This document shows, piece by piece, positions 1 through 12,649 of a DNA stretch of 64,000 bases. The stretch is from NCBI GenBank assembly GCA_002007465.1, contig LNAC01001234.1, positions 125,706 to 189,705 of the forward strand. The letters run 5' to 3'. The position numbers and the translations under genes are program-made. Below the pieces are notes generated by a model that had not been told where the DNA came from, did not search any database, and worked only from the letters and a program-made list of their open reading frames with translations. Each line of letters opens with the position of its first letter. Positions within the stretch are counted from its first letter, which is position 1. The DNA comes from Ailurus styani. Taxonomy: Eukaryota; Chordata; Mammalia; Carnivora; Ailuridae.

Positions 1-1200
1 GGGCAGAATTCTGTGTTTCATGCAGATTTGCTCTAGTGGGCGAAGGAAATGCCATCTTACGGTCAAAACGATGAAAGGTGATGTATCTTTGCAGGAAACA
101 GACCTGCTCAGTTTTAATGACAGATTTGGGGTTTTTGTTGCTCATTTTCTCAAGGTGAACATTTTAAATTTAACTTAGTAAGCTTACTCAAAAAGCATAG
201 TTTTCTACTGGCTTATTTGAGGCTCCAGAGTATAAGACACTACTGTCTACTGCCCTGAAATATTGGTCTTTTTTTGTTCAAAAAGTCTAGAACTACTCAG
301 TAAGTATCCTGACATCTGTGATTAGTCTAAAAATTAAGTCTATGTTCAAATAAATTCTGTAGCTTACTAACAAAGATTAGCAGTAGACTGAACACTTTCA
401 GGCACACCTCCAGACTGCACTCATTCTGCATTACCAGCACCTTGCTCAGTGCTTGGTCCAAACTACACCCTCAACAACATTTGGGAAGTTGCTGTACAAT
501 TTTAAATTTTATGATGTAATATAAATAACTTCTAAAACAGTATTCTTCATTGAAATATATCAAAACCATTTTACTTGAAAAAATAATTTGTAAAGGCTTT
601 AATGGGAAAAGAATTAGAAATATATTTTACTCATATTTAGCTCATGAAGAACAAATTAAATCCTAACGAAAAGCCACACTGAAACGTTCTAGTCAGAGTT
701 CTGTAATACGTATTTTACCCTAAAATACTTGCCCTGAATAAAGCTTCCGATTTACCCCCGTGTACATTGCTAACTTAGCCCGAAATTGATACAGATAGTA
801 TTTAACCAACTTTATTGGAGATTTTCTGAAAGAGGAATGTTTGGCTTTATTTTTGTAGGAAATGATCTTCAATTTCTCTGGGATGGATGTTGTGTTCTAT
901 AGTTGTAGGCACTGGCCTGAAATATGACCATAGGCAAATGAGCTTATTTTAATGCCTGTGGCATGCATGGATAAGTGAATGAAATTTGACAAGCATATAT
1001 ATGACAAAGATATAAATATGTATTTCATGTAGTTTCCAAGTAAAGCAACAATTTTAAGAACCATAAAACTACATATTTGATCTGAATTTTCACTTATTTT
1101 AAGTCCTCCCAGAAGTGACAGATATCTTTTCATTTGTCTTCTTTATTCCTTTTTAATTCCATGTTTGAATATCTTGTATCTGGGACTTAAATAACAACTT
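1..1200. other. AT-rich non-coding DNA
   Basis: I see no gene, recognisable repeat or RNA here. Short open frames of 60-80 codons occur as expected by chance in AT-rich DNA and have no splice or domain context. It reads as intergenic or intronic sequence. Confidence 0.6.
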
Positions 1201-1204
1201 CGAT

Positions 1205-1292
1205 TAAAATGTAGGGTCATGGCACAGTTCCAACCATGGTTCAGATAGAACACTAAGTATTTATTCAATGAATGAATGGATGAATGAAAAAG
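1205..1292 (+). repeat. L2 LINE 3'-tail remnant
   Basis: The segment ends in 'atttattcaatgaatgaatgg', which matches the AATAAATATTTGTTGAATGAATGAA-type 3' terminus of L2. Only the last part of the element is recognisable, and the upstream sequence is too diverged to place. Confidence 0.4.
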
Positions 1293-2334
1293 GTTTGGGC
1301 AAAGTCAGTAATTACCACTCTAAAAATACTTAGAGTGGTCATTGGAAGGATAGTACAATAAAATTAATGTATGTGAAGGCAAAATTTTCCTCTGTGTTTA
1401 GATTAATGGTTCAATTTGTACTCTCCTTAAAATATCAAAAGCCTCACAAACATCACTATTTCTACATGTGAAACAGAGTTCTTTTTTTTTTTTTTCCACT
1501 ACTCCCTATCAGTACTCATGTTTTACAGCATGAACTCTCAGGAAAATTGGTTTATCAAATTGAGCAAAGATACAGTAATAAGTGCTTTGACCATTATTCT
1601 AGAAATTTAGGTTCCGAAAGGAGCTCTTTTCTATTAAAAGTGTTCTCACAAAACTATGGGGCAGGTCAATGTAATTGACCCACGTATGTAACTGGGGAAA
1701 TACAGTGTTTGAGAGGTTAGGTGATCCTCATTAGGAAGTTAGTGACAGACAAAGGTAGTAAATTTATAAATCAAAATATTCAGATTTTTGCTTAGTTTAA
1801 GCTATGATCAATTCCATTTTCATAGAAACATTAGATATGTGCTCTCCTGCCAGTGGAGAATAGTCCCGAGTCCCTGAGTGCTAGACTGAACTGGGGACTC
1901 AGCAGGTGGACCAGTTTTTTCATTCTAGAAACTGTATAGATTGTGTAACTATAGACTTTATTCCCACCTTTTAATTAACTTCAGTGCCACATCATACAAA
2001 AGAGTTGGCTCAATTTCATTTATTTGGATTAGCGTAATATATTAGACCAGGAGGTCCATAATTTCCCTTACATAAAAAGTGCTTAAGATCATCCACCAGT
2101 GGTGCATTTTAAAATTCATTGAAGATCTCTGACATGTTCTTCTATTAGCAAGGTTCCAGAGAGCACAGATGGCAATTAGTCACACAGGTGTTTGGTGGTT
2201 AACTTCTTTGATTGAGGAGAGCAGCACCATCCATGAAAGAAACTCTGAATCTCCAGAAACGGTCACAGTATTAGATGCTAGTCAGAGCATCCCCTATCAG
2301 TACTCTAACTTTCCTAGATTCCTATATAAATTTT
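1293..2334. other. AT-rich non-coding DNA
   Basis: No gene or confident repeat is visible. A run of about 14 T at 1482-1495 is an isolated homopolymer without an attached SINE body. Confidence 0.55.
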
Positions 2335-2420
2335 TTGCTTATTAATTGACACCTTGTACACCTTAAACTTATGCAATGTTATATGTCAATTATATCTCAA
2401 TTATGCAGACCAAAAAAAGT
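2335..2420 (+). repeat. L1 3'-end fragment
   Basis: The phrase 'cttgtacaccttaaactta' followed by 'atgtcaattatatctcaat' is the familiar 3' terminus of old mammalian L1 copies, and an A-rich stretch follows. The body is 5'-truncated. The family was identified from memory. Confidence 0.6.
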
Positions 2421-2496
2421 CTTCATTCATTATTGAGCTTTCAAAATGGCTGATTGATGGAAAATCCATCCTGGCAGGATGGATGGTCCTTTAAGC

Positions 2497-2683
2497 CAGT
2501 GGTTCTCCAAGTGTAGTCCCTGGATCAGCATTATCTGCATCACATGGGAACTGGTTAGAAATGCAAATTCTTTGGCCCCACCCCAGGCCTACTGAGCCAG
2601 AAACTGTTGATGAGGCCCAGCAATCAGGGCTTTTACAAACTGTCCAGATGATTCCCATGCAAGCGAAAATTTGAGAACCCCTG
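2497..2683. mobile_element. MER5A-type hAT (Charlie) non-autonomous DNA transposon
   Basis: The 187-bp element starts with 'cagtggttctc' and ends with 'gagaacccctg', an imperfect terminal inverted repeat. Inside are 'ttagaaatgcaaattct' and 'ggccccacccc', both typical of MER5A. It has no coding capacity. It is an ancient, immobile relic shared across placental mammals. Confidence 0.75.
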
Positions 2684-2699
2684 CTGTAAGCTAGTTGAA

Positions 2700-4870
2700 G
2701 GTGCCTGGAAAAGGGCTCTCCAGAGAGAACAGAGTGGAATGTAAAAATTAAAGTACTATTACAATTTATATTTAAATTATATAACATTATTTGGTCATGG
2801 ACAGGATATTTAATTCTTATCTTTAATTTCTTCATTTTGAATTCATTAGAATTAATGTATTTGAGTTAATGATTGATACACATAGCACTATATGGATGAT
2901 AACGTGACTTCACTATGTGAAGAGTCTGCTTTAGGCAACGTTGGGATGGAAGTCAGTGAGTGTGGGAACCTAGACCGAGTTGCTGTTAAAGTCTTTGCAC
3001 ATTGGCAGGGACCTGAGATGCTAAATTATCACCTTTGGTGTTCTATGTGTCCCTCTTGCGTGTCATATGACTTCAGGAATATTTCCTTCAATCATACATT
3101 GCCTTTACATATCACAAAATAGAGGTGAAAATTAAAAAAAAAACATTTTGGAAGATGGAAAAATTAGCAAATTATCACTCTAGTGAGCCGATATGAAAAA
3201 ACATTTCTTTTCCTTGAGTTAATTTTTACATATTCTTCAAAGCAATTCCAGGGCTTCATGGCAATATGAATGTATGTGGCCATACAATTACATTTACATT
3301 CTTTTAATCCTTAATTTCTTTTATTCTGTTCATCTTTGTACTGGTTTCCAGGTCAACAGTGCCAATTGTGAAAGCCACCGCTATTAGAAGCTTAAGAACA
3401 AACAAACAAAGGATTCTTCTAGTTTTAGGATAATTGAAACAACCCCAAAATATGGTGGCCAAAGTGTTAATCAAAATTCAGTGTGTAGCTAAAATTTTAA
3501 TATGATGAAATCATCATTGACAAATTATCACAGAAGTTGTCTTTAAATTGTAGCTGAAGAATATTTAATATACCAGATAAATAAATCAACAAAACTCCTA
3601 ATGCTGTTAATATTCACACCAAATTAAAAAGATCACTCATTCTGAGATTTTAAAAAGCTACTTATATAAACTATAAGAAGAGTATGAATTTTACTGTTCT
3701 AGTCACTGCTGAGTACTCTCAAATACTACCTACAAATAGCCATGCAGAAATCATGACCATAACTGTGTGATATGAATGAAAGAAACTAGTGGTCAAATAA
3801 TCAATATTCTCACCACTCCAGAACTTCCCTCTTCCTCAGTTTTGGGAAAGATACTGCATGATTAAGTCTATCTAAAGGCAAGTGCAGGCTCTATAATAAA
3901 TAGCTATACCTACAAGCCCTGAAGAGATTGTATCTGCTGTCGGAAGGGTAGAGAGCTCCAACTGTGGGATGTTGCTGAAGACAGAAGAAAACTCTCATCA
4001 GTCTTTCCCAGTCTGCCCCACTATCCACTGGTCACTAATCTATCTTTATAAGTCCTTCTATTGCCTGTGTTGCTGTTCGCTGCATCACCTCTTACCTTAG
4101 GCAGAGTAGAATAATATTCAGGAGGCTAGGTTAAAAAAGACCACAAGCCAGTAGAAAATGTAGTTTATTGACAGGACGCTTTACAGATGGATAATGATAG
4201 TAATGAGAAAGCTGCATAATTGCTCTTTGTGGTGGGCCAAAACCTCAGTCAATGGCTGATACACATGGAACAAAATTATTAGGGCACTTTATTTCAGAGT
4301 TGGAATGGTTCCCAAATTAGAACAGACCCGCGAACAGTCCATCTGGCTAGGTTTTGGAATGGTAGACAGATTGTGACCTATGGATGCAATTCTTTAGAAT
4401 AAAAACAAACGGCAGAGGTGCTCCTTTGCCAAAAGACCCAGAGGATTTTGCAGGGATTTAATAAACACCTACATCATAGAGCCTTGATTGCTCATGTCCA
4501 AAGCAGGAAAATCTCAGGAAAGATGTGAGTATTCAATGTCATTGGCATGAAAGATAATTTCCCATTTCCTGGTAAATGCAGAAACGCTTGGCAAACTAGA
4601 TATGAGATCAATTTATCTGGCTGGTATGCTTTACAAAAGATCAACATACTGCCAAACCAGTGGGAAAAAATGGCGTTCTGGCTTTCCTTCACACGATTCT
4701 GGTATACACAAGAGCCACAGAGAACGAAGACTTGTTTGGGTCATGGTTAAAATTAGGGCTGGCCTTAAATTTAGGAAGAACATGATCATGTGTTCCAGTT
4801 GGTTAACTATCAACTCCTTTAGTTAGTTTTGCCAATTTCAAATAGTACCTTTCTGCTCAAAGAAAGACTA
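2700..4870. other. Non-coding DNA, no features seen
   Basis: AT-rich sequence. The longest frame (76 codons from 2892) lacks any recognisable motif or splice context. I see no repeat with enough similarity to name. Confidence 0.55.
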
Positions 4871-4875
4871 CAGAA

Positions 4876-4921
4876 TTTGTTTGTTTGTTTGTTTGTTTGT
4901 TTCTTTCTTTCTTTCTTTCTT
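4876..4921 (+). repeat. (TTTG)n/(TTTC)n compound microsatellite
   Basis: About six TTTG units run directly into about five TTTC units. This looks like a decayed oligo-T tail of a retroposon, but no SINE body could be recognised beside it. The following 130 bp (to about 5050) is moderately GC-rich and unassigned. Confidence 0.85.
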
Positions 4922-5224
4922 AGGCACATGCAATCCAACCCAGGGAACATAGCCCAGGGGGGATCACCCAGTATAGGCAGGGGCTTCTGAGCTTTGTGGT
5001 GCAATGCAATTTGGAGGAACCAAAGCCCTCCCTCTCCCTGCTTGGTTAACTCATGGCATTAGTGTATTGAAGGGTTGCACAACCCTTTTTGTTCTGCCAC
5101 ACCAAGGCCAAGCAGAGAGGAGCGCCTGCAATAATAATGAGGAAAGCCCAGTAGCACTGGATGGTAGGTGACCTGGCTCACAATAGGCATTCAGTAAATA
5201 GTCCACTGAACAGGATAAATTAAT

Positions 5225-5350
5225 TCTAGCCTCAGTTCTGTTGATAACTACCTATTCAACCTTAACTACTTTTCTGAGCTTTCACAACACAAGGATGATA
5301 ATGGTGCTTACCTCCCAGGACAAGTATGAAGTATTGACAATACCTAGAAA
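5225..5350 (+). repeat. MIR SINE fragment
   Basis: Core and 3' MIR phrases are present in order: 'ctagcctcagt', then 'aaggatgataatggtgcttacctcc'. They match the MIR 'cctcagttt...aaaatggggataataatagtacctacctc' region. The copy is strongly diverged. Confidence 0.55.
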
Positions 5351-7138
5351 CACATCTTATGAAGTCTGAGGGATTAAAGATGATACGTCTTTAAAAGTCA
5401 CCCAGGGACTAACATTTTAGAGGATAAAAGTGGTGCTCATTTTCTCATTTTTATCCCTGTTTTATTCAATAAAATAGGTAATCTAAATTGAAGAATATTT
5501 CTTTCCCATGGGACTCAGTTATGTGATTTTCATTTTGAATAAGCCAAAAGTGTACCTGATAGACACTTTCATTTTTCCTTGAATTAACCAAAATACACAA
5601 GACATGGCTCAGCACCAACTATCCACTATGACTTTACTTTTGCAGGAAGTTCTAATCATCTTCCTAATCTGGCAATCTTTCCTCCAAAAGCCTGACATTT
5701 TTTTAAAACAAATTATGCTTCATGCCTTCATTTGAAATATTGACCTTTGACCTCTGTTAAAATGCAAAGACCAATGGGAGGGATAAAGCATTAAGGTCCT
5801 ACTGGTTTTTGTGGGGTTTTTAAATGTGGTAATGAAACATCAGAGGTGAGTTTCAGTGGGGGAGGATATTGAAGGAAAAGATCAAAAAGACTTGCCACTG
5901 TTGGATGTGGAGACATGGACCAGGAAGTGAAGGTGGGGGGACACACTGTAATAAAAAGCTGTTCATTTCATCCTTTTACTGTGGGTTCACCCTGATTGAA
6001 GGAGAGTGGAAACATGAGTCTAGTAGTTAAGTAGATCTAAAATGTACAGAGATAAGCTATTAACATTTTATGAGTCTTTTTCCCCCTTGCCCAGTAAAGT
6101 CAGAAAGTACTCTTTTTTTTCTCTCTGTTATTTCTTTGAGAAATAAATCTGGCGGGGGCGGTCATTGCTCGTGATTTTGGTAGCAGTCTGCTCTGACCTT
6201 CCTGATGTTTTGTTAGCAGTTGGCATACTCTTATCATCCTAGAAACCCGCTCTCTATCCCACATTTCAAAGTGGAAAACAAACCACTGGTTAACAAAAGA
6301 TCCCTTTATCTAACAAAGGGAAGATTTTGAAGATGCTACTTTTAAAAGAATGATATAAAAGAGAAAGCTAACTATGAACATTTTGTCAATGTCATAAAGT
6401 TTTGTATCAAAATAGCTAAAAATCAAACCAAGAAATGTGATTTTACTATACACCTATCACATGTTTGGCAAGTATTGCATATTACCTGCAATATTTTCCA
6501 CAGCCCTAAAAGTATGAATTAGTAGTTTCTGTTGAAACAGTCCAAAGTAAAGCTGAGCAAGGTTAAGAAGCATGGTCCAAACTGCACAGGGAGTAAATGG
6601 AGCAGCTGGCATTTGTAAACTAGAGGAATCTGCCTCCAAAGCCCATTCACTTCCCACATATACTACGCTGCCTCTTACAATATGATCTCTTTGGTCCCAA
6701 GTGCCCAGATTTGCTCAGAGACTGCAAACCTGATTCATTGAAAAAATTACTATCTTCCTTTTGAATAAAGATGCAAGTGTAGGTAGACATTACTTCTGTT
6801 TCTACCCATGTTAGCATCCCTTCAAGCAAAATTCCGAAGTTTTACAAAGTATGGTGTAAAAAGAAACCATACTTATGAAGAATTTGAATTTCTTAGAGTG
6901 ATAATGAGGGATTATTAAACTCACATGTAACAGTGATTGCAGAACTGAGGATAATATTTTTGTGAAAGAAGTTTCATTACATTGTTTCTTCCTCCCTCAT
7001 TTTTTCAGTAAAATTATATCAGAAGGCTTTACTGAAGAGAAACACAGGCAACTATAAGAATTTTTCACCTTTATACAAGTCCAGAGAGCATGCAGTATTT
7101 AGAAATATATAAATAATCCCATATAGAACTACTTGTAT
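5351..7138. other. Non-coding DNA, no features seen
   Basis: Mixed-composition sequence with no confident repeat or gene. The short antisense frames around 6457-6829 have no product similarity that I recognise. Confidence 0.5.
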
Positions 7139-7139
7139 A

Positions 7140-7330
7140 CTTATACAAAAGAGATAATATTCACTGAGTTATATTAAGTATTTTATGCATAGGGTCAATC
7201 TATATAAAAACCAAAGGAGACTGATTACTACCCTCATCTTAACAGATGAGAAAACAGATTTAGAGAATTAAAATTTGCCCAACATTGCTAACTTAGTCAA
7301 TGATAGAGTTGTAATGCTAATCTTAATTCA
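7140..7330 (-). repeat. MIR SINE, antisense
   Basis: Antisense MIR signature: 'attactaccctcatcttaac' then 'agatgagaaaacagattta', followed by 'atagagttgtaatgctaatc'. This corresponds to the reverse complement of the MIR 'cctcagtttcctcatctgtaaaatgggg' core and tRNA-like head. Confidence 0.65.
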
Positions 7331-7699
7331 GTAAATTGCCTCTCAACATTATTTACAGATTATTTTATGGCTATTCACAATAATTCTCCTGTAATTATTC
7401 ATGTGAATATACAAAAAGATGAGTGTAAATTTCACTGTCATTGAATCTTGCTGACCTATAATTTTTAACTCTATACTTATACTCTGTTTTTCCAAGTATG
7501 ATCAGCCTTTTTTCTAATCCTAATAAATGGCTTATATAAGACCTTGGTAATTCTGTAAGTGAAATCTACTAGGTAATTCATACCAAACAAGCTGAAATAC
7601 AAATTTTATTCTTCATATTTAACACAAATTCCACCTAGCTGGGTATTTTACCATGCAACCTTAACTTCCTTAAATACACGGGCTGTCTTATTTAACATT

Positions 7700-7830
7700 T
7701 TATTCTTGTAAGCACTTGTAAAATGGAGACATTGAGAACCTCTGTCTTACAGGAGCTAAGTATAAGGATTTCATGACATTATGTATGCTAAAGTCTTTTA
7801 TAAACTAAAAACTAGTATCCAGATAATGAT
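7700..7830 (+). repeat. Probable MIR 3' fragment
   Basis: 'cttgtaaaatggagacattg', then 'tatgctaaagtcttttataaa', resembles the MIR 3' half in sense orientation. Divergence is high, so the call is tentative. Confidence 0.3.
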
Positions 7831-9120
7831 TATTATCTTGCTGCTGCTTCCATCAATAAGCTCAAGTTTACAGCTTTTGAATGAGTGAATGAATGAATTA
7901 ATGTTCTCATAGAGACCAAAAGTTACCTCTCCTTGGCTCAGTAGTTTTCACTTGAGATATAGAGAAAATTGCCAAAGAATTTCAAAATTGAAAGAATTTC
8001 ATATTGAAACCCCAAAGTAAATATCCTTGGTTTATCTACTCATGGCTGTAAATACTCTCTAAGCACTCGCTCTTGGCCTACAAGGCAGTGTGATCATTTC
8101 TCTGACCTAATTATGATGTTGGGTGCAGACTGAGCCACGGTGTAGGACTTTTGGAATACAAAAGCAGACTGAACTCTGTTAGCTAATGACATGATATTTA
8201 AAGTTCTCTGGTTAGAAACAGATTTTTCAAGTTTAAAAAAAAAAACTTTTCACTTGTTATTTGCATCTTCTCAAATCTCAATCTTCTTAAGCTTTGTAGA
8301 GTTGTATAATTTTACCTATTTGTTTAATATCATATGTTTATGCACATGTACCAAGATAGAAAATTCCTTCAGGTTAGCATTTTGCTATTCTGCCAAAGAA
8401 GGAATAAGTTAATTGGCGAGGCTGTCCAGAAGTTCTTTCTTGCTTCTAGTCATTGATTTTAAGTGGTGAGTGCATGGAAGAAGTCTAAGAGCATTTTAAA
8501 AGTGCAAAATAAATCCTGATAGCTGTTTTCTACACTAAATGCTTTTTGCCCCTAGACAGACACACGCTATTTCATGGAAGTGAGTGGCACACTTTGTCAC
8601 CAGTCCTGAACATTAATTTTCTTCCTGCTCTATTGATCAGCGTAAAGAGATCTGTCTTATTGTGCCATGCACTTCTGTTTAAGACAGGTTAATGTTTCCT
8701 GGTTAACTAGCTTTGGAAAGAAAAACTCTGGTTTTCTTGTAGAAAACTCTGAGCTCTTATTACATTATTTAAAAAAAACCTGAAAATCTCTAAAAATCAT
8801 AGACAATAGTAGAGAGCACCATTTCCCCCCCACAAGAGTAAAGGATTTAAAAAAAAAAAAAGACTTCTTTATTTTCTTGTATATTTTCAGAAAGTTTCTT
8901 TTGGGTCATTTTTGTTATAAACAATTAGCGATGGAATTTTAATATGGACTCTGGATTAAATAATAGTATTGTTAAATAAATACCACTGTTAAATGTCCTG
9001 ATTTTGAGAACTGACATGTGGCTATGTAAGAGGATATACTTATTTTTAGAAAATACACACTGAGGTATTTAAGAGTAAAGGAACACAGTGTTTCCAATTT
9101 ACTCATAAATGGCCCCGAAA
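7831..9120. other. Non-coding DNA
   Basis: Nothing coding is seen. The part from about 8420 to 8710 is repeat-free with balanced composition and could be a conserved non-coding element. That is an impression from composition only. Confidence 0.4.
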
Positions 9121-9124
9121 ATAA

Positions 9125-9268
9125 TTATAAAAAATGATAAAGAAAATGGATTGGTAAATTGGCATGAAGGGTATATAGGAGTTCCTTCTATTATTCTTGT
9201 GACTTTTTTTTTGTAAGTTTGAAGTTCTACGAAAATAGAAAATAAATGAAAGAAATACACTGATATTA
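9125..9268 (+). repeat. Ancient L1 (L1M) 3' end
   Basis: 'gaagggtatataggagttcc', then 'attattcttgtgac' and 'gtaagtttgaagttct', followed by A-rich sequence, matches the 3'-UTR end common to L1M subfamilies. The element is 5'-truncated and non-coding. Confidence 0.6.
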
Positions 9269-9269
9269 A

Positions 9270-10890
9270 GAAAAAGTTATAAAATAGTTTTCTTCATTTC
9301 AAATGGGCATTTGTAAAACATATATTATGCCATAAGTAGTGTAAAGTTTAGTGAAGGAATAAAAAGATTTTTTTTTCTCTTAAACTCTGGTCCAGGTTTC
9401 AGGCTAAAGTGAAATTCTCTCATTGACATTTTCTAATATGTTTAGTGCTCTAGTGTGATTCAGCTCTTTGAGGGAGAAAGTGCTCATGAGGTTACTCCAT
9501 AGAACCATAGCATATCAGAAAAAGTTAAAACAAAAGCTGGTGGTAGAAGTCAGAGTAGAGTTCAAGTTTTGGAATAGGTTATTATCGCCACTTTACTACG
9601 CTGCAGTGGACAAGGTCCTGGGTGTTTGTGTATCATCTGGTAAACAGGGTTTTATTAATCTAGTTCTCATCATACATTTTCCACTTTTCTTCCACTTTTC
9701 AGCCTTTCTCTTTGATAGTAATACAATAAAATGAAATTATATTTCAAACATTCTAAAACATAAATGAAAACTTACAGATATAACTATCCATCTCATCCTT
9801 TTCTTAAACTTTGTGGAATCCCATAGCTTTTCAATGTAACAGTGAAAATAGTCTCTCCATTTTTTTCCTAGTACTAGTTTCAGGTTAGTCTATATAATTA
9901 GCTTTTTATTTGATCCCTTGTTTTGCAATTTTATTTTAAGAATTAACAAAAATAATTCTGTCATGTGACCAGCTCTTTACAATTATTTCAATGAATCACT
10001 TTCTTCAAATATATATACTCGAACCATTTGAATGAAAAATCAACATTTTTGTTCTCTTATGTAAGGTCAAACAACATGTTTGATAGATTTTTTTTCTCAA
10101 CAAATTAATGAAGTTGACTGGTTATTATGGGACTCTTTTAGCCAAAGCCCAAGACAATTTATACTATTCCATGGATCAATGCACATTTACTTTATCTAGA
10201 ATGGGTACTATGGAATATGAAACTTTATCTTTTTCTACTAGAAAGTTAGCCAGGCAATATATGTTCATCACTTGCCTTTTAAAATATCACTAACTGATCC
10301 ACTAAACTATAGCACTGATCGTTTGGCTATGATAATGGATAATTAATGAAGGACATAATAAGGGACTGACTTAAAATTTAATTTTTAATAAACCTAAACA
10401 TTCAAAATACCTTAAATGTCATAAAGTCTCTTCCTTTATTAGGACCACTGTGGTTATTGTCATAACAAAATACAGCCCAAAATGAATAATTCTGTTTTCT
10501 GCTGAAAAAGCGGACAGACCTGAATCATCAATCTTTTAGTGTGTCTGACTTTCTGGATGGGTGATTATCTCATTTATTCCCACCCTCTGGGGTATTCCCA
10601 GCAGTTTTAGTGTGAAAAAGTATTTATTTCCTGTCTCAATGCCTCCCGCTACAGTTTTATAGATACTTACTCTTCTTCAGTAGAGGTGGTGAACATGTGG
10701 TCAGCCTCATCATCCATTTAACATCGCTGCCTGCTCAGATTCACCCTCAGGTTAGTGTTCTAGCCTGCTCTGGATAGTTCTGATCCCCTTAACATTGAAA
10801 ACATCCCATTTCTCTTTCCTTAATATGCCTTAGCCTTCTTTCCTGTATTCCAGTGATTCTTAACAATTGGGGGAGGGGATGTTGCATACC
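9270..10890. other. AT-rich non-coding DNA
   Basis: I see no gene or nameable repeat. Frames of 61-88 codons at 9468 and 10108 lack motifs or splice context and look like chance openings. Confidence 0.5.
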
Positions 10891-10894
10891 TTTT

Positions 10895-11098
10895 TAAGAT
10901 TCTTTTTTTTTCCTCAAGATTTTATTTATTTGTCAGAGAGAGAGAGAGAGAGAGCACACAAGCAGGGGAGCAGAAGGCAGAGGGAGAAGCAGGCTCCCCG
11001 CTGAGCAAGGAGGCCTATGCGGGACTTGATCCCAGGGCGCTGGGATAATGAGCTGAGCTGGAATGAGATGCTTAACCGAATGAGCCACCGAGGTGTCC
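10895..11098 (-). mobile_element. SINEC (Can-SINE), older caniform type, antisense
   Basis: The left side is the reversed tail (T-rich, 'gattttatttatttgtcaga', (GA)n). The body reads 'agggagaagcaggctccccg' and the reversed tRNA head 'cttaaccgaatgagccaccg' lies on the right. Several substitutions and deletions mark it as an old copy. The RNA polymerase III promoter lies in the tRNA-Lys-derived head near 11,050-11,098. Target-site duplications are not clear. Confidence 0.85.
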
Positions 11099-11224
11099 CT
11101 CTTTTGAGAATCTGATGGAAGCCACGGAGCTTCCCTCCAGGCAGATGGGCACACAGGTTCAAGACTTTGTATGCTGTTTCAGGATCTGTTCTACCTCGTG
11201 GCCTGTATATGCACCCTTAAGGAA

Positions 11225-11395
11225 AGCAGTTATTGAGATAAGAATGTCCTCAGGTGGTTGTTTAAATAGTGGGTTCCTCAGACCAACTCTCTGAGATATT
11301 AACTGAGTATAGGCGCAGAGGGACTTAGCAACTGCATGTTAACAAACTCTCGGTGACACTGATGTTTGAGGACTGCACCACACTCTGAGAAGACT
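11225..11395. mobile_element. Degraded MER5A-type hAT element
   Basis: 'ttgtttaaatagtgggttcc', the central 'gcatgttaacaaactctc' and the terminal 'gaccacactttgag'-like 'caccacactctgag' match the MER5A layout. One end is worn away, so boundaries are approximate. Confidence 0.5.
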
Positions 11396-11933
11396 CCTCT
11401 AGAGTCGATGAGCCTCCGATGGAGAATCTCCACTCTCTGCCCTCTCTAGGTTTTGCGTTTCTTAGCTTCTAGAAAAATTTAAACTTAGAGAATCTATATA
11501 CTTTAGTTTACAACATGCTACAACATGTTATTGTGTTTCAAAGGCTCCCCAGATAATTTTCTTTTATATGTAAAAAGTTCATTCTAATTCCCAGCATAAG
11601 GATTTATGAAAACCCAATCACTTACGTCAAAGTCCCATTTCCTTTCTGAAGTTTTCTGTGAAATTTTTAGCTCATAATGGTCTATATTTATTGACTGCAC
11701 CACTTGTTTGGCAAGTGTATTATGTTTGAGGCATTTAAGATCTTAATTGCTATTTAGGGAAAGCATATGATTATCTTATTTCTCCCATTTTTTAACTGAG
11801 AATAATTGATATATAAGATTATATTAGCTTCAACAGTATAATGAGTTGATATTTGTATGCACGGCAAAATAATCACTGCAAGGCTTAGTTACATCTCCCT
11901 GTTCATAGTTACCAATTTTTTTTCTTCTGATGA

Positions 11934-11949
11934 GAACTTTTAAGATCTG
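11934..11949. repeat. SINE target-site duplication, left copy
   Basis: 'gaacttttaagatctg' occurs here and again, identical, at 12,102-12,117, bracketing the SINE. This is a perfect 16-bp target-site duplication, as made by L1-driven retroposition. Confidence 0.9.
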
Positions 11950-12101
11950 GAGCACCTGGGTGGCTCAGTCGGTTAAGTGTCTGCCTTTGGTCTTGGGATT
12001 AAGCCCCACATGGGGCTCCCTGCAGAGCAGGGAGTCTGCTTCTCCCTCTCCTCCCGACTTGTGTTCTCTCTCTCTCAAATAAATAAAATCTTAAAAAAAA
12101 A
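11950..12101 (+). mobile_element. SINEC, older type, internally shortened
   Basis: The head 'agcacctgggtggctcagtc' is followed by 'ggttaagtgtctgcctttgg', a short 'ctgcagagcagggagtctgc' body, a CT-rich stretch and 'aaataaataaaatctt' with an A tail. At about 150 bp it lacks part of the middle ('caggtcatgatcccagggtc'). 'tcggttaag' instead of 'tgggttaaagc' assigns it to the older caniform group. Confidence 0.9.
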
Positions 12102-12189
12102 GAACTTTTAAGATCTGCCCTCTTAGCAACATAGTGATTATAGTCAATAATATTGTATATTATTTTTCATATTTTGATCTTGCGCTTTC

Positions 12190-12545
12190 AAGGACAAGGA
12201 TCTAGTACAGATCTGTATAACTACTTATTGCTGGACGCCTGGGTGGCTCAGTGGGTTAAAGCCTCTGCTTTCGGCTCAGGTCATGATCTCAGCGTCCTGG
12301 GATCAAGGCCCGCATCGGGCTCTCTGCTCAGCAGGGAGCCTGCTTCCTCCTCTCCCTGTCTCTCTGCCTGCCTCTCTGCCTACTTGTAATCTCTCTCTCT
12401 GTGTCAAATAAATAAATAAAATCTTTAAAAAAAACAAACAAACAAACAAAAAAAAAACCAAAAAAAAAACTACTTATTGCTAAGTCCAGTGTCCCAGGAA
12501 GTGAGGAACTTAGTAAATCTTTGTTGGTTGATAAAGCATGATGAA
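12190..12545 (+). repeat. Probable L2 3' tail, split by a SINE
   Basis: The sequence before the SINE ('acaaggatctagtacagatc') and after it ('gtgtcccaggaagtgaggaac', 'agtaaatctttgttggttga') follow the order of the L2 3' end ('gacaaggtccctg...cagtgcccag...aataaatgtttgttgaatga'). The alignment was made by eye. Confidence 0.4.
12234..12467 (+). mobile_element. SINEC, young mustelid-type
   Basis: Full-length head-to-tail copy: 'cgcctgggtggctcagtggg', 'ttaaagcctctgctttcggc', 'gctcagcagggagcctgctt', 'tctgcctacttgtaatctct', then AAATAAATAAATAAAATCTTT and a mixed A/CAAA tail to 12,467. A near-perfect duplication 'aactacttattgct' flanks it (12,219-12,232 and 12,468-12,481). This is a relatively recent insertion. 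Confidence 0.95.
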
Positions 12546-12649
12546 GGGAAGACATGTTCCTCTGAAATCAGTAATTCTCCTTAAAAGTCTATGGCAATGT
12601 TCTCTTTGGCCAATGATATCCAGTGAGTCATTTCTACATGGCATATGTC

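Larger units (their letters stand above)
11785..12189 (-). repeat. Ancient L1 (L1M) 3'-region, antisense, split by a SINE
   Basis: Phrases such as 'gataattgatatataagatt'-like sequence, 'ataatgagttgatatttgta' and 'ctgatgagaacttttaagat', followed after the SINE by 'ctcttagcaac', are typical of the antisense 3' region of L1M elements. The SINE at 11,950-12,101 interrupts it cleanly between copies of a 16-bp duplication, so the L1M predates the SINE. Confidence 0.6.
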